Of a stretch of DNA of 64,000 nt, positions 35,017 through 44,252 are shown in pieces. A program made the position numbers and the translations under genes. Position 1 is the stretch's first letter, and each line of letters begins with the position of its first letter. The DNA is from Lacinutrix sp. Hel_I_90. Lineage in GTDB: Bacteria > Bacteroidota > Bacteroidia > Flavobacteriales > Flavobacteriaceae. The stretch lies in contig NZ_JYNQ01000001.1 in NCBI RefSeq assembly GCF_000934685.1, forward strand, positions 2,406,501 to 2,470,500. The letters run 5' to 3'. A model generated the notes under the pieces. It did no database searches and had not been told where the DNA came from. It worked only from the letters and a program-made list of their open reading frames with translations.

Positions 35017-35742
35017 TTAATTTGAACTGGCTATAAATAGATCTGATAAGCTATTTTTAATAAAGTCAATATTATCAATATACGTTTTTGTAAAGGGAAT
35101 TTTGTGAGGCGTTTGGTCTACAGTACATTTTGATTTACTATAATTTATGCGACACACGTAATTTTGATTGACAATATAACTTTTATGAATTCTAAAAAAA
35201 TTTTTTGGCATCACAGCTTCAAAAGTTTTTAGGGTTTTAAAGGCGCTTATAACGGTGCCATCATTTATATAAAAATCTGTGGTGTTATTATCTGCTTTAA
35301 GAAAGATGATTTCATCTGTGTTTAAGTATCTATAATCTTGATAAGATTTTAAACATAAGGTTCTATTAAGCGTAGTTGTACGTTTTTTTTTAAATTTTAA
35401 GGCTAGTTTTCGTAGGTCTAATTCTGCTAAAGGCAGGGTTAGGTAATCTAAAAAATCATGCTTTAAAGCTTCATAAGCGTTTTCTTTAGTTGCCGATATG
35501 GCAACAAAATCGGGAAGAATTTCGGCATAATTTTTAAGCTCATTAACAAAATGAAAAGCATTGTCTAAAACGTTATCTAGGTTTAGAAAAACCAAATCTG
35601 GCTTTCTTTTTAAAATAGTATTCATGGCTTCATTACTGCACGAAGAACGACCAATAGAGCTAAATACTGGAAAATCTTCTAATACATTATTTATACTACT
35701 AAATAATTTATCAGAATTATCAATGATATAATAACTATTCAA
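35017..35742 (-). CDS. LytTR regulator with atypical receiver (Asn at phosphoacceptor site)
   Basis: 241 residues. The N-terminal half has receiver-like secondary structure (MNSYYIIDNSDKLFSSINNVL, KPDLVFLNLDNVLD), but the usual LVFLD position is N54 and only one of the paired acidic residues is kept (IIDN). The C-terminal half is a LytTR domain (YRYLNTDEIIFLKADNNTTD, FFRIHKSYIVNQNYV). It is probably phosphorylation-independent. It lies upstream of the small lipoprotein and the TPR kinase genes on the same strand and may belong to the same signalling group. Confidence 0.85.
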   Translation of the reverse strand: MNSYYIIDNSDKLFSSINNVLEDFPVFSSIGRSSCSNEAMNTILKRKPDLVFLNLDNVLDNAFHFVNELKNYAEILPDFVAISATKENAYEALKHDFLDYLTLPLAELDLRKLALKFKKKRTTTLNRTLCLKSYQDYRYLNTDEIIFLKADNNTTDFYINDGTVISAFKTLKTFEAVMPKNFFRIHKSYIVNQNYVCRINYSKSKCTVDQTPHKIPFTKTYIDNIDFIKNSLSDLFIASSN

Positions 35743-35987
35743 AATACCTTTTTTTTAGTCTTATAAATCTATAGTTAATATTTGAATACAACTCATAGAA
35801 CCCCTTACAATAACTAAGGTGTTTCCCTTTTTTTACGAAGGGCTATGCGTTTTTAAACGTTTACAAACGAATACAATCGACATTAAGTGCGTATGTACCG
35901 ATTCCCATTTACAATCTGTCACATCTTTGCAGTGTCGAAACATAAGAACTCGATTTCATTAACTGTTTAACATTAAAATTTAAAATT

Positions 35988-36323
35988 ATGAACACGCTTA
36001 AAAACAAAGTACAGTTGATTGGTAACCTAGGGCAAGATCCAGAAATCATCAATTTAGAATCAGGTAAAATGCTAGCTAAATTTTCTATTGCTACCAACGA
36101 TAGTTATAAAAATGCTAGTGGAGAAAAAGTAACCGACACGCAATGGCACAGAATCGTTGCTTTTGGTAAAACAGCTGAAATTATAGAAAAGTATGTAACC
36201 AAAGGAAAAGAGATTGCTATAGAAGGTAAATTAACGACACGCTCATGGGAAGATAAAGATGGTATGAAGCGTTACACAACAGAAGTGGTTTGTAGTGAAC
36301 TATTAATGTTAGGGAGTAAATAA
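35988..36323 (+). CDS. ssb: Short single-stranded DNA-binding protein
   Basis: 111 residues forming one OB-fold: LKNKVQLIGNLGQDPEI, MLAKFSIATND, TQWHRIVAFGKTAEIIEKYVTKGKEIAIEGKLTTRSWEDKDG and TTEVVCSELLMLG. This is the full SSB core, but there is no disordered tail or acidic tip (the usual DDDIPF), so it should bind ssDNA without recruiting the tip-binding partners. Such short forms are known as second SSBs in Bacteroidetes. It has its own transcription unit and terminator. Confidence 0.93.
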   Translation: MNTLKNKVQLIGNLGQDPEIINLESGKMLAKFSIATNDSYKNASGEKVTDTQWHRIVAFGKTAEIIEKYVTKGKEIAIEGKLTTRSWEDKDGMKRYTTEVVCSELLMLGSK

Positions 36324-36329
36324 GTATTT

Positions 36330-36545
36330 CATCAACTTAAGAAAAATAAAAAAGGCCCACAAAAGTGAGCCTTTTTCGCTATTAATCAATTTGTTAGTAA
36401 AAATTCTCAGGGCAGAATGATATACTAACTGATTAAAATGAGTAATTAGCTCATTTCTAAAACAAAGGTAAGGGGGATTAAAGGGTTAACATGTTGGGAT
36501 GTAATAGGCGGCTGTTACAGTGAAATAAATGGGAAACGGTAAGGA
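36330..36545 (+). repeat. Noncoding duplication downstream of ssb, copy 1
   Basis: Starts just after the ssb stop and includes its terminator. It aligns with 36832-37045 at an offset of about 502. Shared blocks include CTATTAATCAATTT, AGCTCATTTCTAAAACAAA and GTGTAATAG/ATGTAATAG. No gene recognised. Confidence 0.7.
36348..36377 (+). terminator. Terminator of ssb
   Basis: AAAAAGGCCCAC and GTGAGCCTTTTT form the stem (one G-T pair), with a T run. The copy 502 bases downstream is better paired. Confidence 0.8.
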
Positions 36546-36831
36546 TGCCTGTCTTTTAGTGATCTGAGTCTATATAATTAATAGGTTTAAAATTAACTAA
36601 TAAATTGAAGTTGGCTTGAGCTATTTTGTGGTGTATAAATAGCGGTTTTCATGTTAAGACCCAAAGCAGGTCCTCTGTTTCTGAAGATTTCTAAAGCGTC
36701 TTTTACTCCTGGTTTCTCCTTATTCCTTTTAAAGATTTACAACACCTGTTATCGAATACCATTTATACGTTCGGGTAAGGTCCTTAGGGTGTAATTGCTA
36801 TTTGTAGGTATAATAAGCGCTGTTGTGTACG
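36546..36831. other. Unique noncoding spacer between the two repeat copies
   Basis: About 290 bases with no ORF, RNA gene or hairpin that I can support. The whole gap from 36324 to 37335 is about 1 kb without a protein gene. Confidence 0.5.
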
Positions 36832-37045
36832 GGAGAATTAACAAAAATAAAAAAGGCTCACCTAAGTGAGCCTTTTTCCGCTATTAATCAATTTATCAGT
36901 AAAAATCCTAATGAAAGCATTTTATACTAACTAAACCAAAAATGAGTAACCAGCTCATTTCTAAAACAAAGATAAGGGCGATTCGCCTTATAAATTGTTG
37001 GCGTGTAATAGGTGTAGGTTTTTGTGTAATAGATGGAAAACTATA
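36832..37045 (+). repeat. Noncoding duplication downstream of ssb, copy 2
   Basis: Begins with AACAAAAATAAAAAAGGCTCAC and a hairpin (AAAAAGGCTCAC, loop, GTGAGCCTTTTT at 36850-36877) that looks like a functional terminator although no gene precedes it. Confidence 0.7.
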
Positions 37046-37088
37046 ACGTTATATAGGCTGTTTCTGCTTACGTCATGTTACCTAATAA

Positions 37089-37117
37089 TAAAAGAGGTCC
37101 TTTAGGACCTCTTTTAA
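37089..37117. terminator. Orphan hairpin terminator
   Basis: AAAAGAGGTCCT and AGGACCTCTTTT with a short loop, about 220 bases past the end of the minus-strand LytTR regulator gene. It has terminator form on both strands but no adjacent gene. Confidence 0.65.
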
Positions 37118-37335
37118 ATTTGGATTTACAATCTTTAGAATACTAGAGATTAAGGGTTTCTGTACTATTCTACAACCATTAGACTAATCAACTAAAAAAT
37201 GAAAACTATCTTAGCAAGCATAAAGGTAATACCTTATCACGCTTATAAAAAGGGGTGTGATATAAGTGGTAGTTTATTTAAATAAACGGAAGTAATTGTG
37301 TAATTACTGTGTGTAAATACTTGGTATTGAATGTG

Positions 37336-38097
37336 TTATTTAATTTTTAGAAAGCGATGTAATCGATCTTGTCTACGTTTGGCAATAGGTAGTTGTTCTG
37401 AGTTTTCCATAACACAGTAATTTCCTCCGGCTTTATTAATACTCGTTACTTTTGTAAGATTAATGAGGTAGCTGTTGTGTATTCTAAAGAAGGTATTAGC
37501 ATCTAACATCGTTTCGTACTCACCTAAGTTTTTAGTGGCTACAATTTGCCTATTATTAGTCAGGTTAAAAATAGAATACCGCCCTTCAGATTTTATATAA
37601 ATGATATCGTCAACTTTAACAAAATCTATTTTTTCGGTTGAAGGAATCGCAATTAAATTTATTGGTAAATTGTTGTTGGTAACTGTTCTATAGAGGTTTT
37701 GTATTTGTTGTGCTTCAGTAAATTTATGATTTGCAATAGCCATACATGCTTTATTTACTGCCACGATGAGTTCATCAATTTCTATGGGTTTTAGTAAGTA
37801 ATCTACGGCATTATATTTAAAAGCTTTTATTGCGAATTCATCAAAAGCGGTAACAAAAATCACCTTTGTTTCTGTAAAGGTTGCCTCTTCAAGTAAATCA
37901 AATCCCGTACCTTCATCTAACATGATGTCTAAAAAAAGTAATTGTGGTTTTAGTTTGTTAATAAGCGCAATGCCTTCGTTCTTCGTAATGGCTTTACCTA
38001 CAATATTTAATTGCGGGCAATATTGATTAATAAAATGAACTAACAAGTCTAAATTGTTTATTTCATCATCAATTACGATGGCGGTTACCTTATTCAT
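37336..38097 (-). CDS. LytR/AlgR-type response regulator
   Basis: 253 residues. A standard receiver (AIVIDDEINNLDLL, phosphoacceptor D57 in LLFLDIML, VIFVTAFDE, YLLKPIE) is joined to a LytTR DNA-binding domain (DFVKVDDIIYIKSEGRYSIF and FFRIHNSYLINLTKVTSINKAGG). It is 50 bases downstream of the propeller sensor kinase gene, its likely partner. Confidence 0.93.
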   Translation of the reverse strand: MNKVTAIVIDDEINNLDLLVHFINQYCPQLNIVGKAITKNEGIALINKLKPQLLFLDIMLDEGTGFDLLEEATFTETKVIFVTAFDEFAIKAFKYNAVDYLLKPIEIDELIVAVNKACMAIANHKFTEAQQIQNLYRTVTNNNLPINLIAIPSTEKIDFVKVDDIIYIKSEGRYSIFNLTNNRQIVATKNLGEYETMLDANTFFRIHNSYLINLTKVTSINKAGGNYCVMENSEQLPIAKRRQDRLHRFLKIK

Positions 38098-38147
38098 TGT
38101 GTTAAATTTATGGGAGACTAACTAGTATAACACTAAGGTACGTAAAA

Positions 38148-41100
38148 TTATTCTGTTTTTTCAACCCATAAATTTTCTTTTAGAGGGATACACATAACAA
38201 CTTTTGTGCCTTGTGCATTTTGGGTTTCATCCTTTAAATCAATTATAGCCCAAGTAATCTTTTCCTTATTAATACTATTGCTTATATTAATTCGCTCTTT
38301 CATGATGTGTGTGGCCCATGACTTATGATTGCCTTGGGACTTTTGTTTTATTTTCATTGCCAGACTTCTGCCAATACCATTATCTATGACTTCTGCTAAT
38401 AAACTATTTTTGTGTTTTTTAAAGTTAATCGTCAGATTTAAATCTTCTTTTTTAGGCGATAGACCATGGATTATAGCATTTTCTATGATGGGTTGAAACA
38501 GCATACAGGGAATACTTTTGTTGTCAATATCCAAATCAGGATCAACATTAAACTGGATATTAATTTTGTTATCTAATCTTAAATTTTCGAGTTCTAAATA
38601 AGATTTTAAATAGGTAATTTCATTCTTTAATAAAACATACTCACTATTACTCATGTCTAAAGTGAGGCGAAGCAATTTTGAAAAGGCGGTAAAGTATTTA
38701 TTAGCTGCTCGCTCACCTTTTAAAATCATGACGCTTTGCATCCCATTTAAGGTATTAAATATAAAATGAGGATTCATTTGTGCACGCACGGCTTTAGATT
38801 CAAGGGCTTGAATTTTTCCTTTAAGGTCAAATTCTTTTTTTACTCGTTTTCTGCGGCGATTATTTCTAATGGATATAAAACTGAAAATCATAAATATATT
38901 TAAACTTACAAACCAAAGTTCTTTGTAAAATATTTGTTCGATGTGAACGCTATATTTTAATGTGTTCGTTGGGTTTCCGTTAGAAGAAAAGCCCTTAATT
39001 TCTATAACGTAATTTCCTGGATTCATTCCTCGCAGATCTAACTTCGAATAATTCTCTAAATCAATCCACTCTTCAGAAAGTTCTTTAATACGGTACTGAT
39101 AGACATTATTTTCGGCATTAAACAGGTCATTAATACTAAAATTTAAGGTGAGGTAATTTTGTTCATACGGTATGTTGAATTCTTTTATCGTTTGACCTTC
39201 ATCTAATAGGGTTCTAACCGATACATTTTTCTCCAATGCTTCATTATACATTTGATAATCTGTTAGTACAATCTTGTAACTTTTACTCTTAGCAGCAATA
39301 TCATTGGGATTAAAGCTAGTAACGCCTTTTATGCCACCAAAGTAGAATAGACTGTCACTGGATTTAAAGTAGGATTTGGCATTAAATTCGTTATGCATCA
39401 AACCATCGACCTCATAGTACGTTTGTACAGCCTGAGTCTTTTTGTCCACTTTTACTAAGCCATTAAACGTGCTTACCCAAATATTTTTACTGCCTTCTAA
39501 AATGCCAGCAATATTACCGTTTGAGAAGCCCTTTAATGCATTAAAATTGATACTTAAAAGCGCGTTCTGATTGACATACTGTAAGCCATTTGGAGTGCCA
39601 ATCCATAAATTATTAGCAGAATCTTCATATATAATCTTAACGTCATTATCTATTAGTGGGATTAATTTAGAAGACGTGTTGAAGAATGCGGAGCGTTTCG
39701 TTTTTAAATCTTGCTTAATCAGTGCGTTTTTACCAGAAGTTCCAATCCATAAAGTCTTTTGGTCTTTAGACAGGGTAATACATTTGATAGCTACATTATT
39801 TAAATCAATGTCGTCATTCAAGATGCTTTCATTTTTAAAGCTTTTTGTTTTTAAACTGAAAGCGTACAGGCCTTTAGAGGAGGCAAGCATTAGAACATCA
39901 CCATTTATAATTTGTGCATCAGCAATGGAAACTCCAGATAAGGGAAAAGGATAGGTTTCAAAAGTGCCTGCTTTAATATTAAAAGCAATTAAAGAATCAT
40001 GAAAACCATAGAACCAAAATATGTCGTCATTCTGGTTATAGAAATTATAAGAGTTATTTTTTACATAGTCATACGTTTTTAAGTCCTTAATATTATCTAA
40101 ATCTATGGGTTGAAATTTTTTTGATCCTTTATTTTTTTCAAAAAGCCCTTGATTTGTAAAAACATAAATGGTGCCTTCGGCGTTTTCTGTAAAACCTCTA
40201 CAACTAATATCTTGGTAATCTATGTGTTTTTTAAAACCAACATCGTTATATTTTATTTTTTTTAAACCATCTTCATTATGTAACCAGAAGTGACCCGCTG
40301 GATTATAAATTGCATTCGTAATGTTATGCTTAAAAGGGATGAAATCTTTTAAAATTAATTCATGCTTATTATTGTTTTTTTTCATTTTAAAACCCAAAAG
40401 CAGGTTTTCATCCGTGGCGATAAAGTTTAGATTATGATAAAAGTTTTTGCTAGCTTTTTCTGGAATGTACTGGGTCGTACTAAAAGGCATATTTAAAACT
40501 TGGCGATCTATGGCTTTAAGATACGTGTAATTGTAAATTTCATCTTTATAGGTATACACCCCAGACGTGTTGGAATCAAATAGAGTACCGTTTGGTAATA
40601 GAACGCTTGAGGCACTTTCGTCAATGTTTAATAACTTTGATTGTTCATTTTTAAATTGAATCCATTGGTTATCTTGATGAATTACTAGTGAGTTATCTTC
40701 TAATAGCATGGAGAGTTCCATCTGTGCATTTCGATATCTATTGCTATCTGTTGCTGGGAATTCACTAGACTCTATTTTATAATATAAAATATTGCCATTT
40801 GGTGTAATACGGTAGATAAAGTTTTTGTCTGTGCCTAACCATATGTTGCCCAATTCATCTTCAGCGATATCTGTAAAAATGACATCAAGATTGGTTTTTG
40901 GGTATTTTAATTCTATCCATTTTGAAGTTGCCGTCTTTAAATCTAAACAATTGAGACCTTTCTCTGTGCAAGCCCAAAGTTTGTTTTTACTAGATTTAAA
41001 TAGTTTTGAGGTTATTAAAACCTGATCGTGTTTTTCTTTATCAAAGGCGTACTCGAAAAAGAACGATTTTCCATTGCCCATTTCTTTAACAACACCATCT

Positions 41101-41300
41101 TTTGTTGAGTACCATAAAAAACCATCGTCATCCAGGTATAGTTTTTTTTCTAAGTAAACACTAAAATTATTGTTATTTACTTTTATAGTACCAATGTCAT
41201 AATCTTGGCTAAAACCCAAAAACAGTTGAAACATGAACAACGGTAAAAGTACATTCTTAATAGCTGAACGGGAGACTCTATTTAATGTTTGGTTAGGCAA
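38148..41300 (-). CDS. Propeller sensor histidine kinase (Reg_prop/Y_Y_Y, LytS-like kinase)
   Basis: 1050 residues. A signal-like start (LLPLFMFQLFLGFSQ) leads to a periplasmic region of about 700 residues with regulator-propeller blades (NIWLGTDKNFIYRITPNG, TLWIGTSGKNALIKQDL, NLWIGTPNGLQYVN). A Y_Y_Y-like domain (NVYQYRIKELSEEWIDLENYSKLDLRG) precedes a membrane helix (ELWFVSLNIFMIFSFISI) and a LytS/YehU-type kinase whose phosphoacceptor is H845 in AQMNPHFIFNTLN, with the ATPase residues NAIIHGLSPK and IIDNGIGR-like VIDNGIGRSLA. It pairs with the LytTR regulator downstream. The signal may be a polymer fragment, as in related systems, but this is inference. Confidence 0.95.
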   Translation of the reverse strand: MPNQTLNRVSRSAIKNVLLPLFMFQLFLGFSQDYDIGTIKVNNNNFSVYLEKKLYLDDDGFLWYSTKDGVVKEMGNGKSFFFEYAFDKEKHDQVLITSKLFKSSKNKLWACTEKGLNCLDLKTATSKWIELKYPKTNLDVIFTDIAEDELGNIWLGTDKNFIYRITPNGNILYYKIESSEFPATDSNRYRNAQMELSMLLEDNSLVIHQDNQWIQFKNEQSKLLNIDESASSVLLPNGTLFDSNTSGVYTYKDEIYNYTYLKAIDRQVLNMPFSTTQYIPEKASKNFYHNLNFIATDENLLLGFKMKKNNNKHELILKDFIPFKHNITNAIYNPAGHFWLHNEDGLKKIKYNDVGFKKHIDYQDISCRGFTENAEGTIYVFTNQGLFEKNKGSKKFQPIDLDNIKDLKTYDYVKNNSYNFYNQNDDIFWFYGFHDSLIAFNIKAGTFETYPFPLSGVSIADAQIINGDVLMLASSKGLYAFSLKTKSFKNESILNDDIDLNNVAIKCITLSKDQKTLWIGTSGKNALIKQDLKTKRSAFFNTSSKLIPLIDNDVKIIYEDSANNLWIGTPNGLQYVNQNALLSINFNALKGFSNGNIAGILEGSKNIWVSTFNGLVKVDKKTQAVQTYYEVDGLMHNEFNAKSYFKSSDSLFYFGGIKGVTSFNPNDIAAKSKSYKIVLTDYQMYNEALEKNVSVRTLLDEGQTIKEFNIPYEQNYLTLNFSINDLFNAENNVYQYRIKELSEEWIDLENYSKLDLRGMNPGNYVIEIKGFSSNGNPTNTLKYSVHIEQIFYKELWFVSLNIFMIFSFISIRNNRRRKRVKKEFDLKGKIQALESKAVRAQMNPHFIFNTLNGMQSVMILKGERAANKYFTAFSKLLRLTLDMSNSEYVLLKNEITYLKSYLELENLRLDNKINIQFNVDPDLDIDNKSIPCMLFQPIIENAIIHGLSPKKEDLNLTINFKKHKNSLLAEVIDNGIGRSLAMKIKQKSQGNHKSWATHIMKERINISNSINKEKITWAIIDLKDETQNAQGTKVVMCIPLKENLWVEKTE

Positions 41301-41479
41301 TAGTGCGTTGGTTTTGATATTAAATATATAACAATTAAAAAATTGTACTAAAGGTCATGTAATAATTGGTCAGCACAATTAATAAGTGGTTCGTCTTCAT
41401 GTTCCGTGTAAAACGCGAAACCTTTGTGAAATAGCAAAGTACAAACTCATTTAGCAGGAAGCAAAAGTTAGTACTCTAT

Positions 41480-42442
41480 TTATTTTCTGAGAATTAAATA
41501 AATAGGAAAATGATCGCTATAACCGCCTTTATAGCGTTTGCCTACATAGGTTCTATACGGGCTTCCTTTATATTTGCCTTCCATTTCCTTTAAAAAATCT
41601 TCATCAAATATGTTTGTATTCACATAGCGCAAGGTGTTTTTTTTGCGTTCAAAGAAATTAGGGGTCACTAAAAACTGGTCAAATAAATTCCATTCGTGAC
41701 GGTGGCTCGTTGTCCCTCTATCTTGAGATAATAAGGTACCCATTGGGTTATACAAACCATGACTTAGTTCTAAGGCTTTAATACTTTTACTTGAGGGATC
41801 ATCATTAAAATCTCCCATAATAACAATTTTAGCTTCAGGGTTTTTTTCTTTTATCTCCGAAATAATTTGAGTAACTTTTTCTGATGCTTTTATTCTTTTA
41901 TGTTCAGTTTCAGCATTTCCGGTACGTCTGGAAGGCCAATGGTTTACTATGCAATGTAGCTCTAAGCCCTCAAGTAAACCACTAACTAATAGGATGTCCC
42001 GGGTTAAGTCGACAACACCAAATTCATCAATCAATTCTAGAGTATACGTCTTAGAATAAGCGACTTTAAAGACAGTGGTGTCGTAGATGAAGGCGACATC
42101 AATACCGCGTTCATCTGGTGAATTGTAGTGCACAAAATCATAGTTCAAACCGGCTAGATGCTCAGTATTAACTAAGTCTTTCAGCACCGCTTCATTTTCA
42201 ATTTCGGCTAAGCCAACAATTACAGGGTGCTTTTGAGTGTCTTTTTTACCAATATTAGCAATAACATAAGCTATTTTTCTAAGCTTATTTTGATAACGTT
42301 TAATGCTCCAACGTTTTTCAGCCGTTGGAATAAGGTCATCATCCCGAGTGAATGCATCATCGTAAATATCGAACAGGTTTTCAATATTATAGAAAGCTAT
42401 CGTATGGCTTATGTCTTTCTTTTTAAAGAAGTTTAGTGTCAA
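41480..42442 (-). CDS. Endonuclease/exonuclease/phosphatase family protein
   Basis: 320 residues with EEP motifs: AFYNIENLFD near the start, GLAEIENEAVLKDLV (metal Glu), IVNHWPSRRTG, IVIMGDFNDDPSSKSI and the final SDHFPIYLIL (catalytic His). The start is TTG at 42442, as an in-frame stop lies 12 bases upstream and no ATG is near. No signal peptide, so probably cytoplasmic. Substrate (nucleic acid or phosphoester) not determined. Confidence 0.9.
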   Translation of the reverse strand: MTLNFFKKKDISHTIAFYNIENLFDIYDDAFTRDDDLIPTAEKRWSIKRYQNKLRKIAYVIANIGKKDTQKHPVIVGLAEIENEAVLKDLVNTEHLAGLNYDFVHYNSPDERGIDVAFIYDTTVFKVAYSKTYTLELIDEFGVVDLTRDILLVSGLLEGLELHCIVNHWPSRRTGNAETEHKRIKASEKVTQIISEIKEKNPEAKIVIMGDFNDDPSSKSIKALELSHGLYNPMGTLLSQDRGTTSHRHEWNLFDQFLVTPNFFERKKNTLRYVNTNIFDEDFLKEMEGKYKGSPYRTYVGKRYKGGYSDHFPIYLILRK

Positions 42443-42966
42443 AGTTTTAATTTATAGCGTTAAAAATAGGGAAATTAATCTGCTTTCAATTTTATAATTT
42501 TATAACTGGTTCAAAAACCCATAGTAAGATACTTTTGTCTTTGAACAAAATTAAAGACATCATTTTTTCTTAAGATACTTTCAAACTAGAAAAAGGGATT
42601 AACTTTATGAGACACTATTTATTTGCTAATTGTTATACTATGGACTGTGAAATTAAAATGTAGATTAACCTACGCGGACTTTATGTAAACAATGAATAAC
42701 AGCGTAGGATTAATCAAAAATCATAGCTTTTAACTAGTGACTAAACCTCTAATAATCCGCTGTGGACAACTTTAGGCCAGACTTAGCAGTACTTTATTTA
42801 GGAGTCGTAGCAAAAGAAATTTTTACCAAGGGGCTATGAAGTCTTGAGTTTTTTGTTACCTTTTTTTATCAGGGTAAAAATGAAAATATAAATTTGCGCT
42901 TTTAATCGAGAGCTAACCAAATTTAAAATCATTACAATTGCGTAACTTTGTTTTTTAAACACAAAT
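42443..42966. other. 524-base gap upstream of hflX
   Basis: No gene seen. Two promoter-like -7 elements, TAAATTTG at 42889-42896 and TAACTTTG at 42943-42950, precede hflX; neither has an obvious -33 partner. Confidence 0.45.
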
Positions 42967-44196
42967 ATGCTAGAAAAAAAAGATATAGAACTTGAGAAAG
43001 CAGTTTTAATAGGTGTAGTAACCAAAGAGCAGAACGAAGAAAAATCTAAAGAATATTTAGATGAGTTAGAGTTTTTAACCTATACAGCTGGTGGAGAAGT
43101 TAAGAAACGTTTTACTCAGAAAATGGAGATGCCAAACCCTAAAACCTACATAGGTACGGGTAAAATGGAAGATGTGCGCAAGTACATTGCAGAAAATGAC
43201 ATTGGTACTGCCATTTTTGATGATGAATTATCATCATCACAAGAACGCAATATTAGTAAAATATTAGAATGTAAAGTACTAGATAGAACCAATCTCATTT
43301 TAGACATCTTTGCACAACGTGCGCAAACCAGTTACGCCAGAACACAAGTAGAATTAGCACAATGTGAGTATCTATTGCCGCGTTTGCGAGGGATGTGGAC
43401 CCACCTTGAACGTCAAAAAGGGGGGATTGGAATGCGCGGACCAGGGGAAACCGAAATAGAAACCGATAGACGTATTGTACGCGATCGTATTACCTTACTT
43501 AAAAATAAAATAAAAACCATAGACAAGCAAATGTCTGTACAACGTGGTAATCGCGGCCAAATGGTGCGTGTAGCTTTAGTTGGGTATACCAATGTTGGTA
43601 AATCGACATTGATGAATACCGTAAGTAAAAGTGAGGTCTTTGCAGAGAACAAACTCTTTGCAACTTTAGATACAACGGTAAGAAAAGTGGTGATTCAAAA
43701 CCTTCCTTTTTTATTAAGTGACACGGTTGGGTTTATTCGGAAACTGCCAACACAACTTGTAGATAGTTTTAAAAGTACTCTAGATGAGGTGCGTGAGGCC
43801 GATTTGTTATTGCACGTCGTAGACATCTCTCATCCTAACTTTGAAGAACACATTGCGTCTGTAAATAAGGTTTTAGGTGAGATTGGGAGTAGCGATAAAC
43901 CAACCATCATGGTGTTTAACAAGATTGATGCTTACCAAGCGAAACCTTTTGATGACAGCGATTTAATTGCCGAACGTACTGAAGAGCATTATAGCTTAGC
44001 AGAATGGAAAAAAACATGGATGAATAGAGTAGGAGAAGACAATGCGCTTTTTATTTCAGCGTTAAACAACAAAAATCTTGAAGATTTTAAAAAACGTATT
44101 TATGATGAGGTTCGTGAGATTCACGTGACCCGTTTTCCATACAATAATTTTCTATACCCAGATTATGATTATGACGCGATGGGAGAAGAAGAGTAA
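42967..44196 (+). CDS. hflX: Ribosome-associated GTPase HflX
   Basis: 409 residues. The N-terminal HflX domain (LDELEFLTYTAGGEVKKRF, PNPKTYIGTGKMEDV, DRTNLILDIFAQRAQTSYARTQVELAQ) and the linker GMRGPGETEIETDRRIV lead to the G domain: G1 GYTNVGKST near residue 203, G3 DTVGFIRKLP, G4 NKID. HflX splits stalled or damaged ribosomes. The gene precedes a class A penicillin-binding protein by 56 bases and could be co-transcribed with it. Confidence 0.97.
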   Translation: MLEKKDIELEKAVLIGVVTKEQNEEKSKEYLDELEFLTYTAGGEVKKRFTQKMEMPNPKTYIGTGKMEDVRKYIAENDIGTAIFDDELSSSQERNISKILECKVLDRTNLILDIFAQRAQTSYARTQVELAQCEYLLPRLRGMWTHLERQKGGIGMRGPGETEIETDRRIVRDRITLLKNKIKTIDKQMSVQRGNRGQMVRVALVGYTNVGKSTLMNTVSKSEVFAENKLFATLDTTVRKVVIQNLPFLLSDTVGFIRKLPTQLVDSFKSTLDEVREADLLLHVVDISHPNFEEHIASVNKVLGEIGSSDKPTIMVFNKIDAYQAKPFDDSDLIAERTEEHYSLAEWKKTWMNRVGEDNALFISALNNKNLEDFKKRIYDEVREIHVTRFPYNNFLYPDYDYDAMGEEE

Positions 44197-44252
44197 CGTT
44201 TTAAAATTGTTTTAAATTCTAATAATCCTGATTATTTCACGTTATACTTATC

